A stretch of DNA of 46,634 nucleotides from an uncultured Selenomonas sp. (GCA_947167105.1 CAMVGU010000023.1:1-46634); one strand, 5' to 3'; positions 7,284-16,458 are shown, counted from the first letter of the stretch. Notes: generated by a model not told the origin, from the sequence alone. Numbers and translations are program-made.

Positions 7284-9137
7284 TTATTTGACAACCGACA
7301 TTTCGCCCTTGCTGACCACAAAATGAATGGTCTCCGAAGCTGCCGCCTCTTTGCGGGCGGTGGTGAAGCGGAAGGCAAAAGCGTAAGTATCGTCCGGGAG
7401 GGGCTTGTCCTGCAGGACAGGCGCCTTCTGCAAGGTGAAGGTTTCCCCCTTAACTTCCTTCTCCTGCTCATTGAAGAACAGAGGCGTGATTTTGTCGCCT
7501 GCTTTAAGCTGCAATACCCGCCTGTCCAGCCAGCCGTTTTTCAGGATGCGATGCACGCTGACTATCTCGAATTTATCCTTGGCGAAATCATAGGCGGCGA
7601 TCAGGTAGCATTTCTTGCCGTTCAGCAGGATGTAGGAGTAATAAAGGTTGTAGTCTTCCTGCTGTTCGTCCAGGTACATGGAGATAAAATGTCCGTTCAA
7701 GGCCGGCCAGGCTCCATCAAACTCCTCCTGGAAGACCCCGCGCTCCCAATCGGCCTTTATTTTGTCGTCGCTGCCCAGATAGATGAAATTCCCCTTATTA
7801 TCATAGCGGCAGAGCAGGAAATCCGCCCTGCTGATGGCATTGACATCCTCCGGGGACAAGGTGACGCTGGCCATATTGTCCTTATCCAGGACAACAGGTG
7901 TATGCTCTATCCTGGCCCCATCGAAGTGGAACCAGGGAGTACCGTCCCCGCTACCGGAGAGCATATTCCGATAGAGCCCGGAAAAAGCCTTGCTGGCTCC
8001 CGGCAGGGCTGTGTAGGCCTGCAAGGACTCCGTGCCGCCGTCCAGGCAGTAATAGCCGGACAGGCCCATGCCGTACTGCCGGTAGGGGCCGGCCGTCCTG
8101 TAGACCACGGCCTTATTCAGCGCCTGCACAAAGGCGGGAGCCGTACTGAGCTCCTCAAGCCCCTCTGCCAGAGCGCCTAAATCAATCATATCCGTATAGT
8201 CGCCGTTGTCGTTGGAGCCGTAATTTTCCACGCTGCCTGCCACACGGTCATAGGCGGTGAAAAACAGGCGCGGGTTGCCGCTGGAAAGAGTCAGGGCTTC
8301 CTGCCCCATTTTTTCGTAAGCGGCATTCAGGGCCGGCATCTGCCCCAGGTCAAGAAGTGAGAAGGTCGCCATGTCATCAGCCTCAAACTGCTCGCAATAC
8401 GGCAGATAGGTTTTGCAGATGACAGTACCCAGTTCCTTGCCGCTCATGGCAGGATTTTTGGCCAGGGCTCCCGCCCAGCCTGCATAGTCCGTGCCCATGC
8501 CCGGCACTAATTCCTCCGAAGCAGCCATGTAGCGGGCAAAGCCGTACAGCGTGTTGGCCGTCTCGATATTCGCCATCAGGCAGGTGTCAAACACCACCAG
8601 GTCAAAGGGCGGCGCTTCCGGGCTTTCCTTCTCCACGGCCTGCAGCGCCCGGCGCATATCACCCAGGCTGAGGATAGTCTCATATTTCTCGTCAAGGCAA
8701 CAGCCCCCCAGGCTGCCGCCGCCGTGATCCCAAAAGAGGAGCATGCGATGGTCGGCAGGAAATTCCTCCTTGGCGAAACGCAGGAAATCCTCCAGCGTCT
8801 TCTCATCGCCCATGCTGGCATCCTGCAGCCGCTCCACTTCGCTAAAGCCCTGGCTGTCATAGACATAGCGCCCCAGGGCATCTCCCGGTATGCCCTGGGT
8901 GTGCCACTTCCTGGCGCCGCCAGTCTGAATTACGAATGTAACATTCTCCGGCAGGGGCACGCTTCTCAGCGCCTCCAGGTTTTCCGTGGCGAAGCCTTCC
9001 TCCGACTCCAAATCAGAGCCGCACATGTAGATATAGATGGCCCAGCTCTCCTGGGCCGCCCCGATACCCGCACAGCCCCCAAGCAGCACCGCCGTCAGCA
9101 CCAGGAGCGGCAGCAGCAGACGCAATACCCCTCTCAT
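7284..9137 (-). CDS. Clostripain-related (C11) cysteine peptidase, lipoprotein
   Basis: 617-residue exported cysteine protease. The N-terminus is a lipoprotein signal with lipobox LGGC (Cys22). The caspase-like core has the opening YIYMCGSDLE, catalytic His138 in WDHGGGS and catalytic Cys186 in DTCLMANIETA. The C-terminal 300 residues are beta-rich and unassigned. C11 peptidases cut after Arg or Lys. It is the last gene of a minus-strand unit with a SpoIIE phosphatase and a STAS protein (gap 18 bases), suggesting a secreted output of that signalling pair. A bidirectional terminator follows. Confidence 0.88.
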   Translation of the reverse strand: MRGVLRLLLPLLVLTAVLLGGCAGIGAAQESWAIYIYMCGSDLESEEGFATENLEALRSVPLPENVTFVIQTGGARKWHTQGIPGDALGRYVYDSQGFSEVERLQDASMGDEKTLEDFLRFAKEEFPADHRMLLFWDHGGGSLGGCCLDEKYETILSLGDMRRALQAVEKESPEAPPFDLVVFDTCLMANIETANTLYGFARYMAASEELVPGMGTDYAGWAGALAKNPAMSGKELGTVICKTYLPYCEQFEADDMATFSLLDLGQMPALNAAYEKMGQEALTLSSGNPRLFFTAYDRVAGSVENYGSNDNGDYTDMIDLGALAEGLEELSTAPAFVQALNKAVVYRTAGPYRQYGMGLSGYYCLDGGTESLQAYTALPGASKAFSGLYRNMLSGSGDGTPWFHFDGARIEHTPVVLDKDNMASVTLSPEDVNAISRADFLLCRYDNKGNFIYLGSDDKIKADWERGVFQEEFDGAWPALNGHFISMYLDEQQEDYNLYYSYILLNGKKCYLIAAYDFAKDKFEIVSVHRILKNGWLDRRVLQLKAGDKITPLFFNEQEKEVKGETFTLQKAPVLQDKPLPDDTYAFAFRFTTARKEAAASETIHFVVSKGEMSVVK

Positions 9138-9155
9138 CGTCCCATCAGTCCTTTC

Positions 9156-9524
9156 CTACTTCAATTCACTTCGCTCCCCGTAAATCGTCACAATCGCATC
9201 CATATTGGATTCTTCGATTACCTCCTTGACAAAGCCCTGGGCGCCGCAAAGGGCAAAAGCCTTCTGCTCTTTCCTGGCTTTTTGGGCCAGCCTGAGCAAA
9301 ATGCGGATGCCGGCGCTGGAAAGGTAGGAAAGCTCCTTGACATCCAGGGCCAGTTTGACACAGGAGTCCAAGGCAGACTCCGCCTGTTCTCCGATTTGGG
9401 CTGCATTCAACCTGTCCAGCCTGCCTGTAAGGGCAATTATTGTCCAATCGTTCGACGCGCTTGCAGGCGCCCCATTTGCATCCGTTTCCTGAATTACTTC
9501 ACTTGCAACTGTTTCATCAGCCAT
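9156..9524 (-). CDS. STAS-domain anti-sigma-factor antagonist-like protein
   Basis: 122 residues: a short Ala/Thr-rich lead, then a complete STAS domain (about 26-120). The motif LSYLSSAGIRILL carries the Ser69/Ser70 that is phosphorylated in SpoIIAA/RsbV proteins. In partner switching, a kinase phosphorylates this serine and a PP2C phosphatase removes it; the phosphatase is the gene immediately upstream (gap 14 bases). No matching anti-sigma kinase is visible in the window, so it must be elsewhere. The start at 9524 follows GAGGAGGAA. Confidence 0.87.
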   Translation of the reverse strand: MADETVASEVIQETDANGAPASASNDWTIIALTGRLDRLNAAQIGEQAESALDSCVKLALDVKELSYLSSAGIRILLRLAQKARKEQKAFALCGAQGFVKEVIEESNMDAIVTIYGERSELK

Positions 9525-9538
9525 AGCTTAATTCCTCC

Positions 9539-11755
9539 TCAGACTTCTTCCCGCCAGCGTATGCACAGCATGGTAATATCATCGGACTGCTGCCCCGCTG
9601 CGTGCTCCTGCACCTCAGCCAAAACGCCTTCCACGATTGACCGGGCAGATTTCCCCGCAAACCTTCCCAATGTGCCCAGCATCCTTTCCTTGGAGAACAT
9701 TTCCTTTTCGGGGTTCTCCGCCTCTGTTACGCCATCGGTGTAAAGGAACAGGGCATCTCCGGGGGCAAGCTCGCAGGTTTCTTCCTCAAAGGACAATCCC
9801 TCCATCGCGGCCAGCATGGGGTCGCGGCCCCTGGGAAGGCAGTGGGCCTCTCCCTTGCCGGAGACAATCGCCGGAAGGTTATGCCCCCCATTCACATAAG
9901 TGACCTTGCGGGCGTCCAGGTCAATGATAGCCGTGAATACCGTCACGAAAAGCCCCGCCTCATTATTCCTGCAAAGCTCGTCATTGGCCATCATCACGGC
10001 ATCCGCCAGGGTGCCGCCCTCCTTCTCCGCCGTGAGGACGCTGCTGCCCAGCACGGTCTTGGCCCTGACCATGAACAGCGCAGCGGGCACCCCCTTGTCC
10101 GACACATCGGCGATTGTCACCAGGAGGCGGGTATCATCGAGAAAGAAGAAATCGTAGAAATCTCCCCCCACCTCCTTGGCCGGGTGCATGGTGGCAAAGA
10201 GGTCAAAGCCCTCCTGCACAGGGAAGTCATTGGGCAAAATGCCCGCCTGAATCCGCGCTGCCAGGTCAAGCTCTGTCGCAATGCGCTCCTTTTCCGCCGT
10301 AGTCTCGGCCAGGTTCTTGATATAGAGTTTCAGCTTCTCCGTCATGTGGTTGAAACTGTCGGCCAGCTCCCCTATTTCATCCCCCGTCCGCAAGTCGATT
10401 TTCCTATCGAGGTTGCCCTCCGCTATATCCCGCACCCCCTCCCTCAGCGTGAGGATGGGGCTTATAAAGCGGTCTGCCGCCCTGCGGCTGGCAAAGTAGA
10501 GAGCCGCCAGCAGCAGCAGCAGGACTGCTGCCGTCCGCAGGAGATTGCTGAAGAAAATCCCCTGCAGGGACGCGCCGAAAGTCTCTGCCTGGGCCAGCAG
10601 GTGGCTCCTGGCCTCCTGGGCCGGTGCCGCCACCAGATCCTTTTCGATAAGGGTGCCGAAGCTCCAGCCCAGGGAGGGAATCGGCGCATAGGCAAGATAA
10701 TATTCCCGGCCTTCCGACGCCTCCGGACGGGCTAGTGCGGACGCAGGAGCGTGATGCGACAGGTTTGCGTCCGCCACCGTCACCAGGGTCACATCAGAGT
10801 CACCCTGCACCATGCGCACGGCCTGGGCGGCCAAATCCTGCTCCCACCCCTCGCGCAGATCCAGGTCAGCATCACTTGCGGCAAGGAGACCCTCCTCCTC
10901 CGAGGAAAGCAGGACTTCGCCCTTGGCATTCAGGACGAAATTGATATCCGTGCCCTCAAGCTCGCTCCTGGCAATATCCCGGTATAGGGAGTCGATATTG
11001 GAGGACATGCCCGCAATCCCCGCAAAGCCCTTTTCATTGTAGTAAGGGGCAATGCAGGCAACGGCGGGATAGCCCTCCACCCCCACATAGACATCCGTAA
11101 AGACGGCCTTCCCCGTGTCCCTGGCCTCCTTGTACCAGGGACGCTGCCGGGTGTCAAAGGAGGGGGAGTACCACTCATCATAAAACTTCACATACTCCCC
11201 ATCGTCCGGCATAATATCTGCGCTGATGAAATATCCCAGCTCCGAGACGAAAAAGCAGGTCGCCTGATAGCCCTTCTCATAGCTGCCTGCCCAGAGGGAC
11301 AAGATATCCGCTGCATTGGCGGCTATCTCCGCATCGGGCAGGACCGCGGGGATCTGCCCGCTCTCCCGGAGGGCAGGCAGAAAGAACAGATACGGCTCCC
11401 GCGAGGCAATGGGCACCTCCCCGCCCACAGGCAGCCTGCGGGGGCGGTACAGTTCCCGGTGGGTCAGTATGTGGGTCATATTCTGGGACAAAAGCTCCGT
11501 GTCCTCCCGCAGCCGCACCATTTCCCTCTCAATGCGCTGGGCCTTCTCCTTGGCCAGCAGAGCGAACCTTTCCCTCGCCTGCCTGTCTGCTGCGCTCTCC
11601 GCAAATTCTGCGGCGGAAGTCCCCATGTCCCTGCTGTTTTCCAGGGCACGCCGCTCCACATCGTACAGGCCGAGGAAGGAAACCGCCTCAAAGGCGGCAA
11701 AGCACAGCAACCCCATGACAAGCAGCAGCCGAAACAAGCGCCGCTCAATGCTCAT
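9539..11755 (-). CDS. Membrane sensor SpoIIE/RsbU-type PP2C phosphatase
   Basis: 738-residue integral-membrane phosphatase. A TM helix (about 9-28) and a long extracytoplasmic region with dCache features (TRQRPWYKEA, VEGYPAVACIAPY) form the sensor. A second TM helix lies near 404-424, then a HAMP segment (429-480), a coiled coil and a PP2C domain with GGDFYDFF, DVSDKGVPAALF, GGHNLP, YTDGVTEA and SDDITML motifs. It should dephosphorylate the STAS protein encoded next. The start at 11755 has GTAAGG at 9 bases; an ATG three codons upstream is less well spaced. It follows the remnants of an ABC transporter. Confidence 0.9.
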   Translation of the reverse strand: MSIERRLFRLLLVMGLLCFAAFEAVSFLGLYDVERRALENSRDMGTSAAEFAESAADRQARERFALLAKEKAQRIEREMVRLREDTELLSQNMTHILTHRELYRPRRLPVGGEVPIASREPYLFFLPALRESGQIPAVLPDAEIAANAADILSLWAGSYEKGYQATCFFVSELGYFISADIMPDDGEYVKFYDEWYSPSFDTRQRPWYKEARDTGKAVFTDVYVGVEGYPAVACIAPYYNEKGFAGIAGMSSNIDSLYRDIARSELEGTDINFVLNAKGEVLLSSEEEGLLAASDADLDLREGWEQDLAAQAVRMVQGDSDVTLVTVADANLSHHAPASALARPEASEGREYYLAYAPIPSLGWSFGTLIEKDLVAAPAQEARSHLLAQAETFGASLQGIFFSNLLRTAAVLLLLLAALYFASRRAADRFISPILTLREGVRDIAEGNLDRKIDLRTGDEIGELADSFNHMTEKLKLYIKNLAETTAEKERIATELDLAARIQAGILPNDFPVQEGFDLFATMHPAKEVGGDFYDFFFLDDTRLLVTIADVSDKGVPAALFMVRAKTVLGSSVLTAEKEGGTLADAVMMANDELCRNNEAGLFVTVFTAIIDLDARKVTYVNGGHNLPAIVSGKGEAHCLPRGRDPMLAAMEGLSFEEETCELAPGDALFLYTDGVTEAENPEKEMFSKERMLGTLGRFAGKSARSIVEGVLAEVQEHAAGQQSDDITMLCIRWREEV

Positions 11756-11821
11756 ATCTATCATCCTTACAGTTCCAGTCTTACCCGGTTGACTCCCTCA
11801 TCAAGGCAATAAGCGAATTTT

Positions 11822-12223
11822 TCGACCTTCTAAGACAAAGATTATCCATGACATTCCGATGGGAAAAGAGACAGAACCTCTGGAACACCATGCCCATTTG
11901 GCGGCGAATCTCATCCACCTTCGCCCCCTGGGCAGTGATTTCCCTGCCCCCTATGGCGACACTCCCGGCATCGGGCCGCTCCAAAACAGCAGCATCAGGA
12001 GCATCAGCACGGGAGAGCCCCGCAGGAGGGAAATGCAGCCCCTGGCAAACAGGCTGGGCAGGGGATAATGGCTCATGCGCAGAAAGCAGAGCACCGCCCC
12101 CAGGAGCGTCCCCAGCAAAAGGGCAAGCAGCGAAATCTCCACCGTCACCAGAATGCCCTTCCCCAAGGTGAGCCATGCCCCCTCCGCAAAAAAGATGCGA
12201 TGAATGAGCGTAAGTTCCTCCAC
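11822..12223 (-). pseudogene. Fused remnant of amino-acid ABC permease and ATPase
   Basis: The first 80 codons, from a GTG behind AAGGGGGAAG, are the N-terminus of a His/Glu/Gln-type permease (ILVTVEISLLALLLGTLLGA, SLLRGSPVLMLLMLLFW). Near 11985 the sequence jumps, in another frame, into a GlnQ-type ATPase: VAIGGREITAQGAKVDEIRR, then MGMVFQRFCLFSHRNVMDN. It breaks off before the Walker B region. Most of the permease and most of the ATPase are deleted. The partner binding protein upstream is still intact. Confidence 0.8.
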
Positions 12224-12241
12224 AACAGCTTCCCCCTTGCG

Positions 12242-12278
12242 AAAAAGCCCGTATCAGCTCCAAGTCTCATACGGGCTT
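12242..12278 (-). terminator. Terminator after the orphan binding protein
   Basis: AAGCCCGTAT (12245-12254) and ATACGGGCTT (12269-12278) form a 10-bp stem; on the minus strand it ends in a T run. It separates the binding-protein gene from the permease/ATPase remnant. Confidence 0.8.
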
Positions 12279-12296
12279 ACCTTTTCAAGGCCGCTT

Positions 12297-13145
12297 CTAC
12301 TGCTTCCTCCCCACATGGACGGTTTCGTCCTGATAGTAGGGCACAGTCAGTTCCAAGCCCTCCGGCTTATCTATATCCGCAGGCACCATCGAGCCGCCTG
12401 CCGGCAGCGTCACCCAGAATACCACATCCACCTTCCTGGAGGAAAGCGCCGAAGCCCTGGCCGCGCTGTCAATCTGCACGATTTCCACATTCCTGCCCAG
12501 ACGCTCCCCGATTTCCGCCAGCACCGCCGTATTGAAGCCTGCGGCCTTGCCATCCGCCAGTACCAGGTCAAGGGGCGGCAAGTCACCTGTAACAGCAATC
12601 TTCAAGGGCGCTCCCTGAGTCTCCGGCATGGGGACGGCAGGGGGCTCCTCCCCCTTCTTCAAATCGGTGATATAGGTCGTGACGAGCTTGGCCATCGTCC
12701 CGTCCCCCTTCATCTCCTCCAGTGCCTTGTTAAGCCCTGCCAGAAGCTCCTGATCCTCCTTGCGGACGGCGCAGCAGAAGGCATCCGACAGCTTCATTTC
12801 CTTATACTCCACCAGGGCCAGCTTGTCATTCCGATCGAGAAGATACCGGGCCGTGCTGTTATACAGGCTCATTTCCCGGATATTGCCGGCCTCCAGCCCC
12901 ATCTGCATGGCAGTCAGCTTGTCATAGTAAACATAGTCGAAGGAAAACTTGCTTGTCCAGGTCTCGTCCACCTTCTTCATGATTTCGTTATACTGCTCCT
13001 CGCTGGCATTCAGGTGCACGAGAGTACCCACCTTGGTGTGGGCATCCGTTTCCAGGTCATTGGCCCTATCTCCGCCGCATCCCGCCAGAACCACGCCGCC
13101 CAGCAGGGCACCGAGAACCAACGCTGTCATTTTTTTCAAGTTCAT
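12297..13145 (-). CDS. Solute-binding lipoprotein of an amino-acid ABC transporter (family 3)
   Basis: 282 residues with lipobox LAGC (Cys23). The body resembles bacterial extracellular solute-binding protein family 3: PLKIAVTGDLPPLDLVLADG opens a second lobe and KAAGFNTAVLAEIGERLG follows. Two half-domains appear in unusual order, the ligand-type start lying in the second half. The start at 13145 has GGAGG at 7 bases; an ATG two codons earlier touches the site. Its permease and ATPase are decayed just downstream, so it is orphaned unless it feeds another transporter. Confidence 0.78.
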   Translation of the reverse strand: MNLKKMTALVLGALLGGVVLAGCGGDRANDLETDAHTKVGTLVHLNASEEQYNEIMKKVDETWTSKFSFDYVYYDKLTAMQMGLEAGNIREMSLYNSTARYLLDRNDKLALVEYKEMKLSDAFCCAVRKEDQELLAGLNKALEEMKGDGTMAKLVTTYITDLKKGEEPPAVPMPETQGAPLKIAVTGDLPPLDLVLADGKAAGFNTAVLAEIGERLGRNVEIVQIDSAARASALSSRKVDVVFWVTLPAGGSMVPADIDKPEGLELTVPYYQDETVHVGRKQ

Positions 13146-13327
13146 GGTCATTCCTCCATAATCTTAATCCCCATCCCAATTTCACACCTGCCGGAAGCCC
13201 TGATTTTCTTCCTGGATGCTCCATATGCAATATATTCGCCATAACCGGCCTGTTTCCTGTCTGTTTCAGATAATTTTCAATCGGCGAAAAAACATTTACA
13301 CCCTCTTTTACATTGTTGCGAGTTTCC

Positions 13328-13355
13328 TTGACTTCAAGGGCCGATTTGCTAGAAT
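13328..13355 (+). promoter_or_regulatory. Sigma-70 promoter for the AAA-ATPase gene
   Basis: TTGACT and TAGAAT spaced 16 bases apart, about 50 bases before the GTG start. Confidence 0.7.
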
Positions 13356-13406
13356 ACATATTGAGGAGGGTTATATCTCCAACATAGACAAGGGAGGTTC
13401 AACCAC

Positions 13407-15083
13407 GTGGAAAGCACTGCAAGGCCCATGCCCATCGGCGTGGATGATTTCAAAGAACTGATTGAAAAAGATTACTATTTCGTAGACAAGACCCGGTTCA
13501 TTCGTGGGCTTCTGGAAAGCCGTGGCAAGGTGCTCCTCATCACCCGCCCCCGCCGCTTCGGCAAGACCTTGAACCTCTCCATGCTCCGCTATTTCTTCAC
13601 CTTGGAAAATGCCCAGGAGAATCGGAAACTTTTTACAGGGCTGGAAATAGAGCAGACGGACTGCATGACCGAGCAAGGCTCCCGGCCAGTGGTGTTCCTC
13701 ACCCTCAAGGATATACGCATGAACAACTGGCAGGATCAGTTGGAAAAGATGGCTCTGGGCATGTCGAAACTGTATCGCGATTACCTCTTTCTGCTGGATT
13801 CCCAAGCGCTGACGGAAATGGATCGAGCCGGTTTCCTTACCATTTGGAAACTCCAGGCCAGTCCTTCCCAACTGATGTCAGCCCTGGCCAACCTCTGCTA
13901 CCTGCTGAAGCTGCATTTTGGCAAAGAGCCCATCCTCCTGCTGGACGAATATGATGCCCCTATTATCTCCGCCTGGGAAAATGGCTATTACAAGGAATGC
14001 ATTGACTTTATGCGGGGTTTCCTGGGGGAGGTGCTGAAAACCAACGAGGCCCTGGATTTTGCCGTGCTGACTGGAGTGACCAGGGTATCGAAGGAGAGCA
14101 TCTTCAGCGGCCTTAACAATCTCAAAGTCTGTTCCGTCCTCTCCCGCCACTTCAGCGATATTTTTGGCTTCACACAGGAGGAAGTCAACCGCCTGATGAG
14201 GGAGTGCGGCAAGGAAGAGCGGCTGGCTGACCTCAAGAAATGGTATGACGGCTACCGCTTCGGCAGTTACGACATTTACAACCCCTGGTCTGTCATACAG
14301 TTTGTGGATAACGGCTGCAAATTCCGCCCCTACTGGCTGAACACCTCCGGCAACAGCATACTGAAAGTGCTGCTGGAGCATGTAGATGCCCGCAGGAAAA
14401 AGGAATTGGAGGGACTTTTGCGTGGCCGCCCTGTCAAGACCAGGGTTATGGAGAATATCGTCTACGGCGATATAGAAGCCGACAGCAACACCCTTTTCAT
14501 GATGCTCTTGACCGCAGGCTACTTGAAAGCGGTGGAAGTCTGGCAGGATGCAAACTTCGTGGAATGGGCAAAGCTGCAGATACCAAACAGGGAAATCCAG
14601 CAAGCCTTCCAGGACGAAATCTTCCGCAATATTGTCCCCCGACATGGCTATATCGTCCTGCAAGATATGCTGGATGCCATGGCAGAGGGGAATGCCGCTG
14701 ATTTTTCCGAATACCTGACCGAGCTGCTGGTGGATTTCGTCAGCTTCCATGACCTTGATCACAGCCCCGAAAGCTTTTACCATGGCCTGCTCCTGGGCTT
14801 CTCTGTCCTTCTGGAAGGCACCTATCGAGTGGAATCAAACAAAGAAAGCGGCTATGGGCGCTTTGATATCGCCTTTTTCCCCCGGCAGTCAGGAAAAGCA
14901 GGCATCCTGCTGGAAATCAAGTCCGTCAAATCTCAGGAAAATTTGGCAAAAACAGCCAAAGAAGCCCTGGGGCAGATTGAGAGAAAAGCCTATCTCACGG
15001 AACTGCACCACCAGGGCGTAAGGGAAATATGGAAATACGGCATTGCCTTTTGCGGGAAGCGGGTCTGGCTGGAAAAAGGCTGA
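13407..15083 (+). CDS. AAA-ATPase-like / PD-(D/E)XK nuclease-family protein
   Basis: 558 residues of a family abundant in gut anaerobes and Selenomonas. The N-terminal domain has a variant P-loop RPRRFGKT (47-54) and Walker B ILLLDEYDAP (Asp180, Glu181), with the family signature MPIGVDDFKELI and YFVDKTRFI. The C-terminal domain is a PD-(D/E)XK fold: Asp487 in GRFDIAFF and Glu503-x-Lys505 in LLEIKSV. The biological role of the family is unsettled. The GTG start has AGGGAGG at 9 bases and a good promoter. It is a single-gene unit with a terminator at 15152. Confidence 0.88.
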   Translation: MESTARPMPIGVDDFKELIEKDYYFVDKTRFIRGLLESRGKVLLITRPRRFGKTLNLSMLRYFFTLENAQENRKLFTGLEIEQTDCMTEQGSRPVVFLTLKDIRMNNWQDQLEKMALGMSKLYRDYLFLLDSQALTEMDRAGFLTIWKLQASPSQLMSALANLCYLLKLHFGKEPILLLDEYDAPIISAWENGYYKECIDFMRGFLGEVLKTNEALDFAVLTGVTRVSKESIFSGLNNLKVCSVLSRHFSDIFGFTQEEVNRLMRECGKEERLADLKKWYDGYRFGSYDIYNPWSVIQFVDNGCKFRPYWLNTSGNSILKVLLEHVDARRKKELEGLLRGRPVKTRVMENIVYGDIEADSNTLFMMLLTAGYLKAVEVWQDANFVEWAKLQIPNREIQQAFQDEIFRNIVPRHGYIVLQDMLDAMAEGNAADFSEYLTELLVDFVSFHDLDHSPESFYHGLLLGFSVLLEGTYRVESNKESGYGRFDIAFFPRQSGKAGILLEIKSVKSQENLAKTAKEALGQIERKAYLTELHHQGVREIWKYGIAFCGKRVWLEKG

Positions 15084-15151
15084 CCCCTGCTGCATTTTTA
15101 ACCTTTTGGTTAAAATTTATCGTTTGTAGTGCATTTTGTCAACTGCAAGCA

Positions 15152-15199
15152 CAGCAAAAAGCCCCTTTGAAGTGCATCACCTCAAAGGGGCTTTTGCTG
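15152..15199. terminator. Bidirectional terminator
   Basis: CAGCAAAAAGCCCCTTTGA and TCAAAGGGGCTTTTGCTG form an 18-bp stem with one bulged A, between two convergent genes ending at 15083 and 15224. Confidence 0.85.
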
Positions 15200-15223
15200 T
15201 GGCTTTCTTGCCGCTGCTGCCGC

Positions 15224-15583
15224 TTATTGATATTCGTTCCTGCCGTTCTTGTAGAGAATGATGGTGTTGACCGTCCTGACATCCACGCCGTACCAATCCT
15301 CAGAATAGCCATCGTCATAGTGGACTTTGAAATCCCAGGTATCAGAGAGCTGCCAGCGGTCGAAGTCTATGATGATGGTTTCGCCGTTCCTCCAGATGGA
15401 ATTCCCCAGCACATCGTTGAACCAGGAATCGCTGATGGAGGGGCTGCAGTTCAGCACGATGATGTCCTCCCCCGTCCGGTTGACAAGGTTGAGGTCCTTG
15501 GCATCGGCTGCGGGCGAGCTTGCCACGACCAGCCCGAGAACCAGAGCAAACGCCAAAAACAGTTTGTGCAAATTCTTTTTCAT
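15224..15583 (-). CDS. Small exported protein of unknown function
   Basis: 119 residues: a clear signal peptide (about 1-28, ending ADA) and a mature domain of about 90 residues rich in Asp, Trp and Tyr (WQLSDTWDFKVHYDDGYSED). It looks like a compact beta sandwich, but no family is recognised. Start at 15583 has AAGGAGG at 7 bases; the ATG one codon earlier is also possible. It ends at a shared terminator. It lies just downstream of the peptide-export operon but with about 120 bases between, so membership is uncertain. Confidence 0.65.
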   Translation of the reverse strand: MKKNLHKLFLAFALVLGLVVASSPAADAKDLNLVNRTGEDIIVLNCSPSISDSWFNDVLGNSIWRNGETIIIDFDRWQLSDTWDFKVHYDDGYSEDWYGVDVRTVNTIILYKNGRNEYQ

Positions 15584-15708
15584 CATACATCCTCCTTAAA
15601 TAATCCCTATCGTATGAACACGATACAGCAATCGGGCATAAAGTTCTTTATTTTCTCACCTCCTTTCAAGATACTTCATTTCTCCAACGGACGGGCCTTC
15701 CGGCCACG

Positions 15709-16032
15709 TCAGGAATCCGGTTTCCGCTCCTGTGACGGGTTCCCAGCGGCTGTGGCATAGTCCAGATCATCATCGGACAGAAGCCCTGCCGTCCATGAGA
15801 GGCGGCTTTTCTGCTCCAACGATGCACACGCACCGGAAGGGCCGAGCTGACGCGTCGCAGGAGGAACTGCGCCAGTAGCGCATTTCCTCGTTTTTGTGTC
15901 CGCAGCATCGGCCTCGCTCCGGTTGTCCATGCACTGCATATGGAGCAGCTCCCGAAGAAGCCGTTCCCGAATGGGGTGGCACAGCGAGAAGTCAAACCCT
16001 CGGAGCACTCTCTCGATCTCATAAGCCTTCAT
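15709..16032 (-). CDS. Small protein ending in a double-glycine-like motif, last gene of the export operon
   Basis: 107 residues, start at 16032 with GGAG six bases before. The first 35 residues form an Arg/Leu-rich helix (IRERLLRELLHMQ), the middle is low complexity, and the end reads LSDDDLDYATAAGNPSQERK. L-S-D-D-D-L-D followed by A-A-G resembles the end of the leaders in the neighbouring precursors, but here only ten residues follow it. It could be a leader with a tiny core, a decayed precursor, or an unrelated regulator. It lies 51 bases after the 107-residue precursor gene. Confidence 0.5.
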   Translation of the reverse strand: MKAYEIERVLRGFDFSLCHPIRERLLRELLHMQCMDNRSEADAADTKTRKCATGAVPPATRQLGPSGACASLEQKSRLSWTAGLLSDDDLDYATAAGNPSQERKPDS

Positions 16033-16083
16033 AGCACACTCCACTTTCGCGCATTTGCTCTCCGGCACCAAGAAACCAATGCT

Positions 16084-16407
16084 TTACTCGTCAGACCCAG
16101 ACCCTGCAACAGACTTGATGGCGTTCCGGATGGGCCGTGTCACAGCCAGGCTCGATCCGCCCGTGTAAACAGCGGCTCCCACCTCCACGGCGGTCGCAAT
16201 CACGTCAATGACCTGGGCTGTCCACTTGCGGCCATTGGCGCGGTATGCCTCCCACACCTTCCGGTTCCACTCCTCATCCTCGATCACCACCTGGCGCCGC
16301 ATCAGGGCATCCCGGTAGCCGGTATCATTGTCGGGGCTGACAGAGCCGGCGTAAAGCCTCCCGGCGGAGACCTGATCCAACTGCTTATCGTCCATCTCGT
16401 TCTCCAT
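16084..16407 (-). CDS. Candidate exported peptide precursor, paralogue B
   Basis: 107 residues. A 16-residue leader ends LDQVSAG, matching the L-x-x-V-x-[AG]-G consensus of the cluster. The core begins RLYAGSVSPDNDTGYRDALM, has a charged amphipathic middle and then a small-residue hydrophobic helix (VIATAVEVGAAVYTGGSS), as in membrane-active bacteriocins. It is closely similar over its whole core to the gene at 17174. No Cys, so no lanthionine or disulfide chemistry. The start has AGGAGG at 7 bases. Export by the adjacent C39 transporter is inferred. Confidence 0.72.
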   Translation of the reverse strand: MENEMDDKQLDQVSAGRLYAGSVSPDNDTGYRDALMRRQVVIEDEEWNRKVWEAYRANGRKWTAQVIDVIATAVEVGAAVYTGGSSLAVTRPIRNAIKSVAGSGSDE

Positions 16408-16458
16408 GCCTTATCCTCCTCCCTGTGAATTTTCCTTTCCGCTCTTTGCTGTGAAATC

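Noticed and set aside
13878..14783. 301-codon minus-strand frame inside the AAA-ATPase gene
   Set aside because: Shadow of a gene with P-loop, Walker B and PD-(D/E)XK motifs.
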